A DNA stretch of 64,000 nucleotides from positions 1 through 64,000 of the forward strand of contig NZ_PNNA01000028.1 in assembly GCF_013823965.1 (NCBI RefSeq), read 5' to 3'. The notes beneath the pieces are model-generated. The model ran no database searches, was not told the DNA's origin, and saw only the letters and a list, made by a program, of their open reading frames with translations. Source of the DNA: Flavobacterium sp. GTDB taxonomy: Bacteria; Bacteroidota; Bacteroidia; Flavobacteriales; Flavobacteriaceae. Shown here piece after piece: positions 40,814-50,641 of this stretch (positions are counted from its first letter, which is position 1; each line of letters begins with the position of its first letter). Position numbers and translations under genes: made by a program.

Positions 40814-41188
40814 ATGGAAATAGCAATTATTGCCCATGATGGAAAAAAAGCGGACATGGTCCAGTTTTTAAACAAAAACAAAGCTGTTTTGCAACAAGAA
40901 AAAATTAAACTTATTGCAACAGGAACAACGGGTACCAAAGCAGAAAGCGCAGGATTTAAAGTAAAAAAAATGCTTTCCGGACCACAAGGTGGAGATGCCC
41001 AAATTGCGGGTCGCGTTGCCGAAGGAAAAACCAAAATGGTCTTGTTTTTTAAAGACCCATTGTCCAGTCATGCACACGAATCCGACGTGAATATGTTAGT
41101 CCGTGTTTGTGACGTTCACAACGTGCCATTGGCAACAAACGAAGCATCGGCACAGTTGTTTTTGAATGCTATAGCACAGCAATCATAG
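40814..41188 (+). CDS. mgsA: Methylglyoxal synthase
   Basis: 'IAIIAHDGKKADMVQFL', 'ATGTTGTK', 'SGPQGGDAQIAGRVAEGKTKMVLFFKDPLSSHAHESDV'. Confidence 0.95.
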   Translation: MEIAIIAHDGKKADMVQFLNKNKAVLQQEKIKLIATGTTGTKAESAGFKVKKMLSGPQGGDAQIAGRVAEGKTKMVLFFKDPLSSHAHESDVNMLVRVCDVHNVPLATNEASAQLFLNAIAQQS

Positions 41189-41549
41189 AAATTTCGACAT
41201 TTAGATTTTTTGGCAAACATGCCACTTGAACCGTTTCACGAGCTGGAGCGGTTTTTTCGTTGAAATATGAACCGTAAACAGTGTTTATAGCTGCAAAATC
41301 ATTCATGTTCATAATAAATATGGTTGTTTTTACCACGTTTTCAAAAGTCATTCCGGCGGCTTCCAGCACGGCTTTCATGTTTTCCATGACTTGTTGGGTT
41401 TCGGCCTCAATGGTAGCCGTTACCAATTCTCCAGTTTTTGGATTAATGGCAATTTGCCCAGAAGTGTAAAGAGTGTTTCCTTTAAGAACCGCTTGGTTGT
41501 ATGGCCCTATTGGTGCTGGAGTATTTTCGGTAAAAATTATTGTTTTCAT
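41169..41549 (-). CDS. RidA family protein (reactive intermediate/imine deaminase)
   Basis: 'APAPIGPYNQAVLKGNTLYTSGQIAINPKTGEL...PARETVQVACLPKNLNVEISMIAV' RidA signature. Confidence 0.95.
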   Translation of the reverse strand: MKTIIFTENTPAPIGPYNQAVLKGNTLYTSGQIAINPKTGELVTATIEAETQQVMENMKAVLEAAGMTFENVVKTTIFIMNMNDFAAINTVYGSYFNEKTAPARETVQVACLPKNLNVEISMIAVL

Positions 41550-41592
41550 AAAAACTATGTTTAGGATTTGAATGTATTAAATTACATTGGAA

Positions 41593-44367
41593 CTATCTGT
41601 TGGAAGTACTTCGTTTGTCATACTTTATGTCGCTTAGCACGCCAGATTTTATCCCGATGAAGAAACTCCAATTTGCTTGTTGTCCAAAGGGTTGCCAGTT
41701 GAAATCCATTCTCCAGCTCAACAAATCTCTTTCAAAACGAAGTTGGGTGTAAGTAACGCCATTTTGTACAAAATCGTATCCTGTGGAGACTCCTGCTTTC
41801 CATTTTGGCGTCAAATCGGCATTGGCGGAAATCATTATGGAATTCCCCGTGATTTTGCTCTCGCGGTTGTTGTTTCCGTAGGTTAATGAATAGGCAAATG
41901 TCATGTCCCAAGGCAATACTGACCTGAAAAACTCTGTAATTTTATCTTCTCCGTCATCTTCATCTTCATCAAATTGACTTTTTGCTCTTGTATGGTCTAT
42001 CGTGCTTTTACCAAACAAATCATCATCGCGCCCTCCGTTTCTTTGGCCTTGTTCATTTTTGTTTTTCTTGTCGTCTTTTTTACTTGTAATAGAATAATTT
42101 AAGGTCATGTTGGCGCTGGTCATTCTAAATAAACTTCCGCCATTGTTGATGTTGAAAACATTAATTCTTTTGCCGGAATTATCAATGGCATAAGGATCTA
42201 ATGTTGTCCCGAAGTTGATATTCATTTTGTCATCAAACAGTTGTGTTCCGCCGCTTACTCGCACGGGTTCCCAGGCAAGCGAGGTAACTCCGTCTGCATT
42301 GAGGTCATAATTAGTGGACAGATTTAAATTGTTGAGCAGCATAATTTTTTTTGCTTCAACTTTTGTGCTGTCTTTATCGGTTACTTTTGCTTCAAAAGTA
42401 TTGCTTAAATCAAATCCAATTCGATTGGAATTCGTATTTCCGGGTGCTCCAAAAATACCACCTTCAAATCGGGTGTATTCGTCGGTCATTGTTCCGCTGG
42501 CATCGATGGCATAAGTATCGTAATATTTTTCAAAACTTGGAGTATAGCCATAAGAAAGCGATGGACGCATGACGTGTCGAATGGATTTTATTTTTTTGTT
42601 TTCGCCAAAATTGAACGTTCCATAAATTGTGGTTCCCAAACTACTCGAAAAATTATAGGTTCTGTAAGCATCAAAACCATTGATGGTTTGGTCTACCACC
42701 TTGCTTTGATCTGCATTATAGCCCCTTTGAATGGTTTTTAAATACCAAACTTCTTCATAGTTTGCGGAAGCGGAACCGCTAAAATATTTGAATAGCTTAA
42801 AATTAGTGCTTAACGGAATGCTGTGTTGCATCCCTATTTTGGCATCATTAAACATTGCAGGCTTGAAGAATAAGGAATCTGTCGTGACAAAGCTGTTTTT
42901 TCCGCTTAAATTATAAAGCAAATTGATGTTCTTGAAAAAGCCTTTTTTGACGCCATCTTTGCCCACAAAAGGATAAATTCTGTCTACACTGTATTGCAAA
43001 TCAGGCAATGTCATGTTGATTTCTGATGTTTGGGTATTTTGCGAATGCGTCGCCGTCAAGGACAATCGGGAACCTATATTGCCAAGAAAAGTTTTGCTGT
43101 AAGAAATAGAGGAACTTAGGGTATTATTCAAATTCGAACCTACATTCGCTTGATTGATGGATTGTTTGTAGTATTTACTGCTACCCATGTTTACCGATGC
43201 GGAAAAACTCGAATTCGGACTTCCTTTAGAGTCTTTGGAATGCGACCATTGAATGTTGTAGATGTTTTGCTTGGAATAATCAGGATAACCTCTTTCGCTA
43301 TTGATTAAATTTTCAAATCGGACATTTATATTCCCGCGATAGCTGTATCTTTTGGCATAAGAGGATTCTCCGCGAAGCGCATAACTTCCATTGGTATAAT
43401 AATCTCCTAAAAGTGTTAGATCATAATTGTCGCTGAGCGCAAAATAATAGCCTCCATTTTGCAATGAAAATCCCCTGTTGTTCGAATCATTGTAACTCGG
43501 CAAAAGAATTCCCGAAACGCTGGTTTCTTTGCTCATTGGAAAAAAAGCAAAAGGCAAAGCAATAGGCGTGGGTACGTTGGCGATGACCATATTGGTTATT
43601 CCAGTAACGACTTTCTTGCCGGGAATAAATTTTACTTTATTGGTCTGGAAATAATATTCTGGATTATCGACGTCTTTGGATGTGGTGAAACGTGCGCCTT
43701 TCAAGAAATATACTGAATCATTTTCTTTTTTTGTAATGGACGCTTTCACTTTAAATTCGTTTTGGTCTGTTCTCGAATTCCAAATCAAGGCTTTTTTTGT
43801 TTTAAAATTAAAACGAATCGAATCGGGTTCTATGACATTTTCTCCTTGTTTAAAATTGGGAAATTGAGTGTAAGCTCCCGTGGAATCCTTTATTCGGCCG
43901 GCATAAACCTCATTTTTTTCATAGTTCATGACTATGATTCCTGCTTTTAATTCAATATCTTGATAATAAAGTTCTGCTTTGTCATATAAAGTGATTCGTT
44001 TTTTCTTTTGCTCAATTTTGGCATAGTTTTCAGACTTGTATTGTACGGTGCCATCAAGAAATGCTTTGGGTTGAATACTGTCTTTCTTGATGGTATCCGT
44101 TTCTGATTTTATGATTGCAATGTTGGGGTTTTGACTGTTTTTTGCGGTCAAACCGGAACTGTCTTTTTGTTTTTTTACGGGTAGTGCTGTCGTTTTCTTA
44201 GATATATCTTGTGAATATAATTCACAAGATCCCATTGTTAGGAAAATTGATAATAAAACGATATTAAATAAGTTTGTATTCAAAGGTTTTAATGCTATTT
44301 TTGTAAAAATATGGCTTGTTTTTAGGCGTGTCAAACTTACATATAAATTTTTGTCAAAAATAATCAA
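41593..44367 (-). CDS. LptD-like outer-membrane LPS-assembly protein
   Basis: 'KAELYYQDIELKAGIIVMNYEKNEVYAGRIKDSTG...GARFTTSKDVDNPEYYFQTNKVKFIPGKKVVTGITNMVIANVPTPIALPFAFFPMSKETSVSGILLPSY'; large beta-barrel C-terminus; start may be internal. Confidence 0.85.
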   Translation of the reverse strand: MIIFDKNLYVSLTRLKTSHIFTKIALKPLNTNLFNIVLLSIFLTMGSCELYSQDISKKTTALPVKKQKDSSGLTAKNSQNPNIAIIKSETDTIKKDSIQPKAFLDGTVQYKSENYAKIEQKKKRITLYDKAELYYQDIELKAGIIVMNYEKNEVYAGRIKDSTGAYTQFPNFKQGENVIEPDSIRFNFKTKKALIWNSRTDQNEFKVKASITKKENDSVYFLKGARFTTSKDVDNPEYYFQTNKVKFIPGKKVVTGITNMVIANVPTPIALPFAFFPMSKETSVSGILLPSYNDSNNRGFSLQNGGYYFALSDNYDLTLLGDYYTNGSYALRGESSYAKRYSYRGNINVRFENLINSERGYPDYSKQNIYNIQWSHSKDSKGSPNSSFSASVNMGSSKYYKQSINQANVGSNLNNTLSSSISYSKTFLGNIGSRLSLTATHSQNTQTSEINMTLPDLQYSVDRIYPFVGKDGVKKGFFKNINLLYNLSGKNSFVTTDSLFFKPAMFNDAKIGMQHSIPLSTNFKLFKYFSGSASANYEEVWYLKTIQRGYNADQSKVVDQTINGFDAYRTYNFSSSLGTTIYGTFNFGENKKIKSIRHVMRPSLSYGYTPSFEKYYDTYAIDASGTMTDEYTRFEGGIFGAPGNTNSNRIGFDLSNTFEAKVTDKDSTKVEAKKIMLLNNLNLSTNYDLNADGVTSLAWEPVRVSGGTQLFDDKMNINFGTTLDPYAIDNSGKRINVFNINNGGSLFRMTSANMTLNYSITSKKDDKKNKNEQGQRNGGRDDDLFGKSTIDHTRAKSQFDEDEDDGEDKITEFFRSVLPWDMTFAYSLTYGNNNRESKITGNSIMISANADLTPKWKAGVSTGYDFVQNGVTYTQLRFERDLLSWRMDFNWQPFGQQANWSFFIGIKSGVLSDIKYDKRSTSNR

Positions 44368-44417
44368 TTAATAAATTTATAACCGCCCTGTTTTAATTAA
44401 AATTAACTTTTAGATTT

Positions 44418-45590
44418 ATGTGCATTAAAAATAAATTCAAATTACAGTTCGCTCTTTTACTTACGATAGTTTCATTTGTTTCTTATGGTCAATCCAATCT
44501 TTTCAAAGTGACTTTGGATGCAGGCCACGGAGACCACGATTTTGGTGCTGTGTATAGCGGTCGTGTGGAGAAAAACATAAATCTCGCAATCGTGCTTAAA
44601 GTGGGAAGATTATTGGAGCAAAATCCAAAAATTGACGTTATTTACACTCGAAAAACAGATGTTTTCATAGATTTGATTGAAAGAGCCAATATTGCCAATC
44701 GCGCTGATGCCAACATTTTTGTTTCCGTTCATTGCAACGCCAATAAAAACACCGCTGCAGATGGAACCGAAACCTACGTAATGGGTATGAGTAAAGTGGC
44801 TTCGAATCTTGAAGCGGCCAAAAAGGAGAACTCCGTTATTACTTTGGAAAAAGATTACAAACAAAAATACGAAGGTTTTGATCCCAACTCTCCCGAAACC
44901 ATGATTGGAATGACTTTGATGCAGGAAGAATATTTGGAAAACAGTATTTCATTGGCTAGTAAAATAGAAGATGGATTCGCGGCTTTAGGCAAAAAAATTA
45001 GACACGGAGGCGTAAAACAAGCACCATTTATGGTATTGCACAAAGCCTATATGCCAAGAGTATTGATAGAAACGGGTTTTATTTCTAATCCTGACGAAGG
45101 GAATGATTTAAATTCTGAAGAAGGGCAGAACGAAATTGCCAGAGCCATTGCCAATGCCATCATTAGTTACAAAAATGAATATTATGGTAATGGAACAATA
45201 GACAATGATGTTGAAAGACCTTCTCAAAAAATTATTGAAACTCCCATAAAAGACACTTCTTCTCCAGTAAAACCAAAACCGAATCTAGATGTTTCTGCAA
45301 CAAAAAAAGCGACAAAAAACATAGAAACATCGGGTGTTGTTTACAAAGTGCAATTATCGGCAAGTACAAAAAAAATAGCCTTGACGCCAAGTAATTTCAA
45401 GGGATTGAAAGACATCTCCGTGGTGTCTGAAAATAAATTTTATAAATATATGTACGGCCAAACGCCCAATTACAGTGAAGCCAAAAAGCAATTGGAAGAA
45501 GCAAAATCAAAAGGATATGATTCTGCCTATTTGATTGCATTTAAAAACGGAACAAAAATCAGTGTTCAAGAAGCCCTCACCAATAATTAA
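44418..45590 (+). CDS. N-acetylmuramoyl-L-alanine amidase (Amidase_3)
   Basis: 'VTLDAGHGDHDFGAVYSGRVEKNINLAIVLKVGRLL', 'FVSVHCNANKN', 'RVLIETGFISNPDEG'; SPOR-like C-terminus. Confidence 0.94.
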   Translation: MCIKNKFKLQFALLLTIVSFVSYGQSNLFKVTLDAGHGDHDFGAVYSGRVEKNINLAIVLKVGRLLEQNPKIDVIYTRKTDVFIDLIERANIANRADANIFVSVHCNANKNTAADGTETYVMGMSKVASNLEAAKKENSVITLEKDYKQKYEGFDPNSPETMIGMTLMQEEYLENSISLASKIEDGFAALGKKIRHGGVKQAPFMVLHKAYMPRVLIETGFISNPDEGNDLNSEEGQNEIARAIANAIISYKNEYYGNGTIDNDVERPSQKIIETPIKDTSSPVKPKPNLDVSATKKATKNIETSGVVYKVQLSASTKKIALTPSNFKGLKDISVVSENKFYKYMYGQTPNYSEAKKQLEEAKSKGYDSAYLIAFKNGTKISVQEALTNN

Positions 45591-45640
45591 TAACAAGAAG
45601 TTTAATTATTTTATATTAAATTTGCGCAAATACTTATATT

Positions 45641-46606
45641 TTGAAAATAACAAGAGAAATTAAAACCGCCATATTAGTAATTTCATCAATTTTACTATTT
45701 ATTTGGGGTTACAGTTATTTAAAAGGGAAAGACCTTTTTACCAATTACAAATCAGTGTATGTTGAATTTGACAATGTTGAAGGACTCGTTAAATCAGCAG
45801 CCGTTACTCTCAATGGACTAATTGTGGGTAATATCAGCAATATTACCATCAATCAAGAAACAGGAAAATTATTAGTTGAATTACAATTAAAAACAGATTT
45901 TCCTATTTCTAAATCCAGCATTGCTGCCATTTATGAACCTGGTTTTATTGCAGGAAAGCAAATTGCCATTTATCCTAATCTTAACGATAAAAATATTATT
46001 GCTGACGGCGATAAGCTAAAAGGAGTCATCAAAGCGGGTATTACCGAATCCTTAAAAGAAAAATTAGTTCCCCTTCAAGAAAAATTTGAGAAATTAATCC
46101 TTAGTTCCGACAAATTAGTAAATGGATTCAATAATGTCTTGGATGAAAAAGGACAACAAGATTTAAAAATCAGCCTGTCCGAACTCCGACAAACTATCGA
46201 GCAGTTTCACAAGTCTTCTTCCTCTTTGAACACGATTTTGGATGACAACAAAGGGCAAATCAAAGGAGCTGTGGCCAACTTTAACAAAGTCACAAGTGAT
46301 TTTTCCAAGATTTCAGATTCCTTAAACAAAGCCGATTTAGGAAAAACAGTAAAAGAGCTTCAAAAAACATTGGCAAATGTCGATAAAATAATAGCCAATC
46401 TTCAAGCTGGAAAAGGTTCTGTGGGTAAATTGTTGACAGACGAAGAACTCTACAAAAATCTTGAGAAAACCTCAAAAGAATTAGAATTATTATTGGAAGA
46501 CGTTAGACTCAACCCAACAAGATATGTAAATGTTTCTGTTTTTGGAAAGAAAAACAAACCCTATGTTGCGCCTGTAAACGATACAGTCACTAAAGTTAAA
46601 AACTAG
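45641..46606 (+). CDS. MlaD family (MCE) protein; TTG start
   Basis: 'KTAILVISSILLFIWGYSYLKGKDLFTNYKSVYVEFDNVEGLVKSAAVTLNGLIVGNISNI'; start codon TTG at 45641. Confidence 0.92.
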   Translation: MKITREIKTAILVISSILLFIWGYSYLKGKDLFTNYKSVYVEFDNVEGLVKSAAVTLNGLIVGNISNITINQETGKLLVELQLKTDFPISKSSIAAIYEPGFIAGKQIAIYPNLNDKNIIADGDKLKGVIKAGITESLKEKLVPLQEKFEKLILSSDKLVNGFNNVLDEKGQQDLKISLSELRQTIEQFHKSSSSLNTILDDNKGQIKGAVANFNKVTSDFSKISDSLNKADLGKTVKELQKTLANVDKIIANLQAGKGSVGKLLTDEELYKNLEKTSKELELLLEDVRLNPTRYVNVSVFGKKNKPYVAPVNDTVTKVKN

Positions 46607-46611
46607 CAATT

Positions 46612-47946
46612 ATGAGTTATTTGGATTCTATTTTATTTGCAATATTACTGATTACAGGATTTGGTTATTTTTATTCCAATGTAAAAAAAATCATTAGAAA
46701 CATCAATCTAGGTACGGCCGTAAATCGCAATGACAATCCAAAAGTCCGTTGGAAAAATATGACCATGATTGCCCTTGGACAATCCAAGATGGTAAAAAGA
46801 CCCGTTGCCGGCATACTTCACATCATTGTTTACGCAGGATTTGTCATCATCAATATCGAATTGTTGGAAATTATCATCGATGGTTTATTTGGCACACACA
46901 GAATTTTTGCCTTTTTGGGAACTTTTTACGATGTATTGATTGCTTCCTTTGAAATATTGGCCCTTTTGGTTTTGGTCGCCGTATTCACGTTTTGGACAAG
47001 AAGAAACATCATTAAATTAAAACGTTTTGCCAATAAAGATTTAACAGGGTTTCCTATAAGCGATGCCAATTATATCCTGTATTTTGAAGTCGTCCTGATG
47101 TCGTTATTTTTGTTGATGAATGCCTCGGATTTGCATTTGCAAAATGTTCCAGGTGGTTTTTCTCATTTCATAAAAGCAGGTTCTTTTCCCATAAGTCAAT
47201 TTATTGAGCCTTTATTTAATGGCTATTCGAACGAGTTGGTCATGCTTCTTTCAGAAATATTCTGGTGGTTGCATATCGTGGGGATTTTGATTTTCATGAA
47301 CTATTTGTATTTTTCAAAACACTTACACATATTGTTGGCTTTCCCGAATACCTATTTTGCAAACCTTAATCCACAAGGGCAATTTGACAATTTAGAATCC
47401 GTTACCAATGAAGTAAAAATGATGATGGATCCCAACGCCGATCCTTATGCCACGGCACCAGCAACTGAAAATGCCGTTCCGGCCAAGTTTGGAGCCAGTG
47501 ACATCCAAGACTTAAATTGGGTGCAATTGTTAAACGCTTACACCTGTACCGAATGTGGTCGTTGTACATCATCCTGTCCCGCAAACATCACTGGAAAAAA
47601 ATTATCGCCTCGTAAAATCATGATGGCTACCAGAGACCGTGTGGAAGAAGTGGGAAAAAATATCGACGCCAACAAAGGCGTTTTTGTGCCAGACAATAAA
47701 TCTTTGTTGAATGACTACATCACGCCCGAAGAATTATGGGCTTGTACTTCATGTAATGCCTGTGTCGAAGAATGTCCGGTGAGCATCAGTCCGCTTTCGA
47801 TTATCATGGACATGCGACGATACTTGGTAATGGAACAAAGTGCAGCACCAGCACCAATCAATGCCTTGATGACCAATATCGAAAACAACGGTGCCCCTTG
47901 GCAATACAACCAGCAAGACCGATTGAATTGGAAAAATGAAATATAG
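46612..47946 (+). CDS. (Fe-S)-binding membrane protein, HdrC/GlpC-like
   Basis: N-terminal TM helices; 'CTECGRCTSSCP' and 'CTSCNACVEECPVSI'. Confidence 0.88.
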   Translation: MSYLDSILFAILLITGFGYFYSNVKKIIRNINLGTAVNRNDNPKVRWKNMTMIALGQSKMVKRPVAGILHIIVYAGFVIINIELLEIIIDGLFGTHRIFAFLGTFYDVLIASFEILALLVLVAVFTFWTRRNIIKLKRFANKDLTGFPISDANYILYFEVVLMSLFLLMNASDLHLQNVPGGFSHFIKAGSFPISQFIEPLFNGYSNELVMLLSEIFWWLHIVGILIFMNYLYFSKHLHILLAFPNTYFANLNPQGQFDNLESVTNEVKMMMDPNADPYATAPATENAVPAKFGASDIQDLNWVQLLNAYTCTECGRCTSSCPANITGKKLSPRKIMMATRDRVEEVGKNIDANKGVFVPDNKSLLNDYITPEELWACTSCNACVEECPVSISPLSIIMDMRRYLVMEQSAAPAPINALMTNIENNGAPWQYNQQDRLNWKNEI

Positions 47947-47993
47947 TTGAAACGGTTAAATGTTTAACCAAATTAACCAATTAAACAAAAATA

Positions 47994-48785
47994 ATGTCAG
48001 AAGTAGTAATAGTACCAACAATGGCCGAAATGACGGCGCAAGGCAAACAGCCAGAAGTCTTGTTTTGGGTAGGTTGTGCTGGAAGTTTTGATGATAGATC
48101 AAAAAAAATCACAAAAGCATTTGTACGACTCTTGAATCGTGCCAATGTCTCTTTTGCAGTTCTGGGTACAGAAGAAAGTTGTACTGGAGATCCTGCAAAA
48201 AGAGCAGGAAACGAATTTTTGTTTCAAATGCAGGCCATGACAAATATTGAAGTCTTGAATGCTTATGAAATACGAAAAATCGTTACCGCATGTCCCCATT
48301 GCTTCAATACCTTGAAAAATGAATATCCGGAATTAGGCGGAAAATACGAAGTTTTTCACCATACCGAATTTTTGAAATCCTTGCTCGACGATGGAAGACT
48401 AACCATTGAAGGAGGACAATTCAAGGGAAAACGAATCACTTTTCACGATCCATGTTATTTGGGAAGAGCCAACAAAGTGTATGAAGCTCCCCGTGATTTA
48501 ATTCAAAAATTGGATGCCGAATTGGTCGAAATGAAACGTTCCCGTGCCAACGGTTTATGCTGTGGAGCCGGAGGAGCGCAAATGTTCAAGGATGCCGAGC
48601 CAGGAAACAAGGAAATCAACATCGAAAGAACTGAAGATGCACTGGAAACAAAACCAGAAATCATTGCAGCAGGCTGTCCTTTTTGCAACACGATGATGAC
48701 TGACGGAATCAAAAACAAAGAAAAAGAAGGCGACGTAAAAGTAATGGATATCGCCGAACTGATTGCCAATGCGCAAGATTTATAA
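47994..48785 (+). CDS. (Fe-S)-binding protein with CCG (HdrB-like) domains
   Basis: 'CPHCFNTLKNEYPELGG...FHDPCYLGRANKVYEAPR...NGLCCGAGGAQMF...AAGCPFCNTMM'. Confidence 0.9.
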   Translation: MSEVVIVPTMAEMTAQGKQPEVLFWVGCAGSFDDRSKKITKAFVRLLNRANVSFAVLGTEESCTGDPAKRAGNEFLFQMQAMTNIEVLNAYEIRKIVTACPHCFNTLKNEYPELGGKYEVFHHTEFLKSLLDDGRLTIEGGQFKGKRITFHDPCYLGRANKVYEAPRDLIQKLDAELVEMKRSRANGLCCGAGGAQMFKDAEPGNKEINIERTEDALETKPEIIAAGCPFCNTMMTDGIKNKEKEGDVKVMDIAELIANAQDL

Positions 48786-48821
48786 ATAAATTACAAATTG
48801 TAAATTAAAATTAAGTCGGAT

Positions 48822-48854
48822 AGATTTGGCAACTTTTCAAAAGTTGCCAAATCT
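48822..48854. repeat. Near-perfect palindrome AGATTTGGCAACTTTTcAAAAGTTGCCAAATCT
   Basis: 16-nt arms separated by 1 nt; no T-run terminator signature. Confidence 0.9.
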
Positions 48855-48925
48855 TGAAATTTAAAATAATCAACCCAAAATTATGGGGTCAATAGATAAT
48901 CTGCAATCTAAAATCTAAAATTACC

Positions 48926-49408
48926 ATGTATATTCCTTTCGAAAATTTACCAGAAGAATCCAAAATCTGGATTTATCAATCCAACAGAAAATTCTCGGAT
49001 GTAGAATTTTCTGAAATAGAAAATGAAGTGAAATCTTTTCTCGAAGGTTGGGAAGCACATAGTGTAAGCTTGGAATCCTCTTATCAATTGAAATACAACC
49101 GATTCATTATTCTTGCCGTAAACCAGGAAGTGCAAGCTGCAACAGGTTGTTCCATTGATAATTCAGTGCAGTTTATTCAAAAATTGGAACAAAAATACGG
49201 TGTCGATTTATTGGACAAAATGAATGTTACTTTCAAAAATGGAGAACACATTGCTCACAAAACCTTGATCGATTTCAAGAAAATGGCCAAAGAAAAAGCC
49301 GTTACTGAAAATACCATCGTTTTCAATAATTTGGTCAATACCATTCAAGAGTACAACGAATCATGGGAAGTTCCGGCAATGGACAGTTGGCACAGTCGTT
49401 TTTTCTAA
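48926..49408 (+). CDS. Conserved hypothetical protein (no Walker motifs)
   Basis: MYIPFENLPEESKIWIYQSNRKFSDVE...; 160 aa, no P-loop or signature motif visible. Confidence 0.75.
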   Translation: MYIPFENLPEESKIWIYQSNRKFSDVEFSEIENEVKSFLEGWEAHSVSLESSYQLKYNRFIILAVNQEVQAATGCSIDNSVQFIQKLEQKYGVDLLDKMNVTFKNGEHIAHKTLIDFKKMAKEKAVTENTIVFNNLVNTIQEYNESWEVPAMDSWHSRFF

Positions 49409-49507
49409 AAAGAACCAGCGTTGGTTCAGTAAAATTCGAATGAGTTTAAACTAATTATATTTGGGGCATTCCTGTTTTACCTAATTTCGTTTCATCAAAA
49501 TACAAAT

Positions 49508-50641
49508 ATGAAAATAGCAATTGTTTGTTATCCCACCTTTGGAGGTAGCGGTGTTGTCGCAACGGAACTTGGTCTTGAATTGGCTCGTCGCGGTCACGAA
49601 ATCCATTTTATTACCTACAGTCAGCCTGTACGATTGGCATTGCTAAACCCTAATGTTTTTTATCACGAAGTTAACGTTCCCGAATATCCTTTGTTCCATT
49701 TTCAACCATACGAACTGGCTTTGTCAAGCAAAGTGGTCGATATGGTAAAGTTATATAAAATAGAATTATTGCATGTTCATTATGCCATTCCGCATGCTTA
49801 TGCTGGTTATATGGCCAAGCAAATGTTGAAGGACGAAGGAATAAATCTTCCAATGATAACAACGCTTCACGGTACGGATATTACTTTGGTGGGCAATCAT
49901 CCTTTTTATAAAACGGCAGTAACATTCAGCATCAATAAATCTGATTTCGTGACCTCGGTTTCCCAAAGTTTGAAAGAAGACACCATAAAATTGTTCAACA
50001 TAAAAAATGAAATTCAGGTAATTCCAAATTTTATTGAGTTGGATAAAGAAATTGAGGAACCTGTCACTTCTTGCCGACGTTCTGTTATGGCCAATGAAAA
50101 CGAACGAATCATTACACACATCAGTAATTTTAGAAAGGTAAAACGAATTCCTGACGTGATTAAAATATTTTATAAAATCCAGCAACACATTTCAGCCAAA
50201 TTGATGATGGTGGGCGACGGGCCAGAAAAAGAAAAAGCAGAATATTTGTGTCAAGAATTAGGCATTCAAGACAAAGTCATATTTTTTGGAAACAGCAACG
50301 AGATAGACAAAATATTAAGTTATACTGATTTATTCCTGTTGCCGTCCGAAACCGAAAGTTTTGGTCTTGCCGCCTTGGAAGCAATGGCTTGGAGCGTTCC
50401 CGTGATTTCAAGTAAATCAGGAGGTTTGCCGGAAGTGAATTTCGAGGGAGTTTCAGGTTATTTAAGCGAGGTGGGCAACACTGACGAAATGGCCGAAAAT
50501 GCCTTGAAAATTTTGAAAGATAATGCCACGTTAAACAAATTTAAAGAGAATGCGTTATCAGTTGCCAAACAATTTGACATCAAAAACATTTTGCCTTTGT
50601 ATGAAGAGTTGTATCACAAAGCCATAAACAAATTTTCATGA
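49508..50641 (+). CDS. bshA: N-acetyl-alpha-D-glucosaminyl L-malate synthase (bacillithiol biosynthesis glycosyltransferase)
   Basis: 'IAIVCYPTFGGSGVVATELGLELARRGHEIHFITYSQPVRL', GT4 'LLPSETESFGLAALEAMAWSVPVISSKSGGLPEV'. Confidence 0.93.
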   Translation: MKIAIVCYPTFGGSGVVATELGLELARRGHEIHFITYSQPVRLALLNPNVFYHEVNVPEYPLFHFQPYELALSSKVVDMVKLYKIELLHVHYAIPHAYAGYMAKQMLKDEGINLPMITTLHGTDITLVGNHPFYKTAVTFSINKSDFVTSVSQSLKEDTIKLFNIKNEIQVIPNFIELDKEIEEPVTSCRRSVMANENERIITHISNFRKVKRIPDVIKIFYKIQQHISAKLMMVGDGPEKEKAEYLCQELGIQDKVIFFGNSNEIDKILSYTDLFLLPSETESFGLAALEAMAWSVPVISSKSGGLPEVNFEGVSGYLSEVGNTDEMAENALKILKDNATLNKFKENALSVAKQFDIKNILPLYEELYHKAINKFS

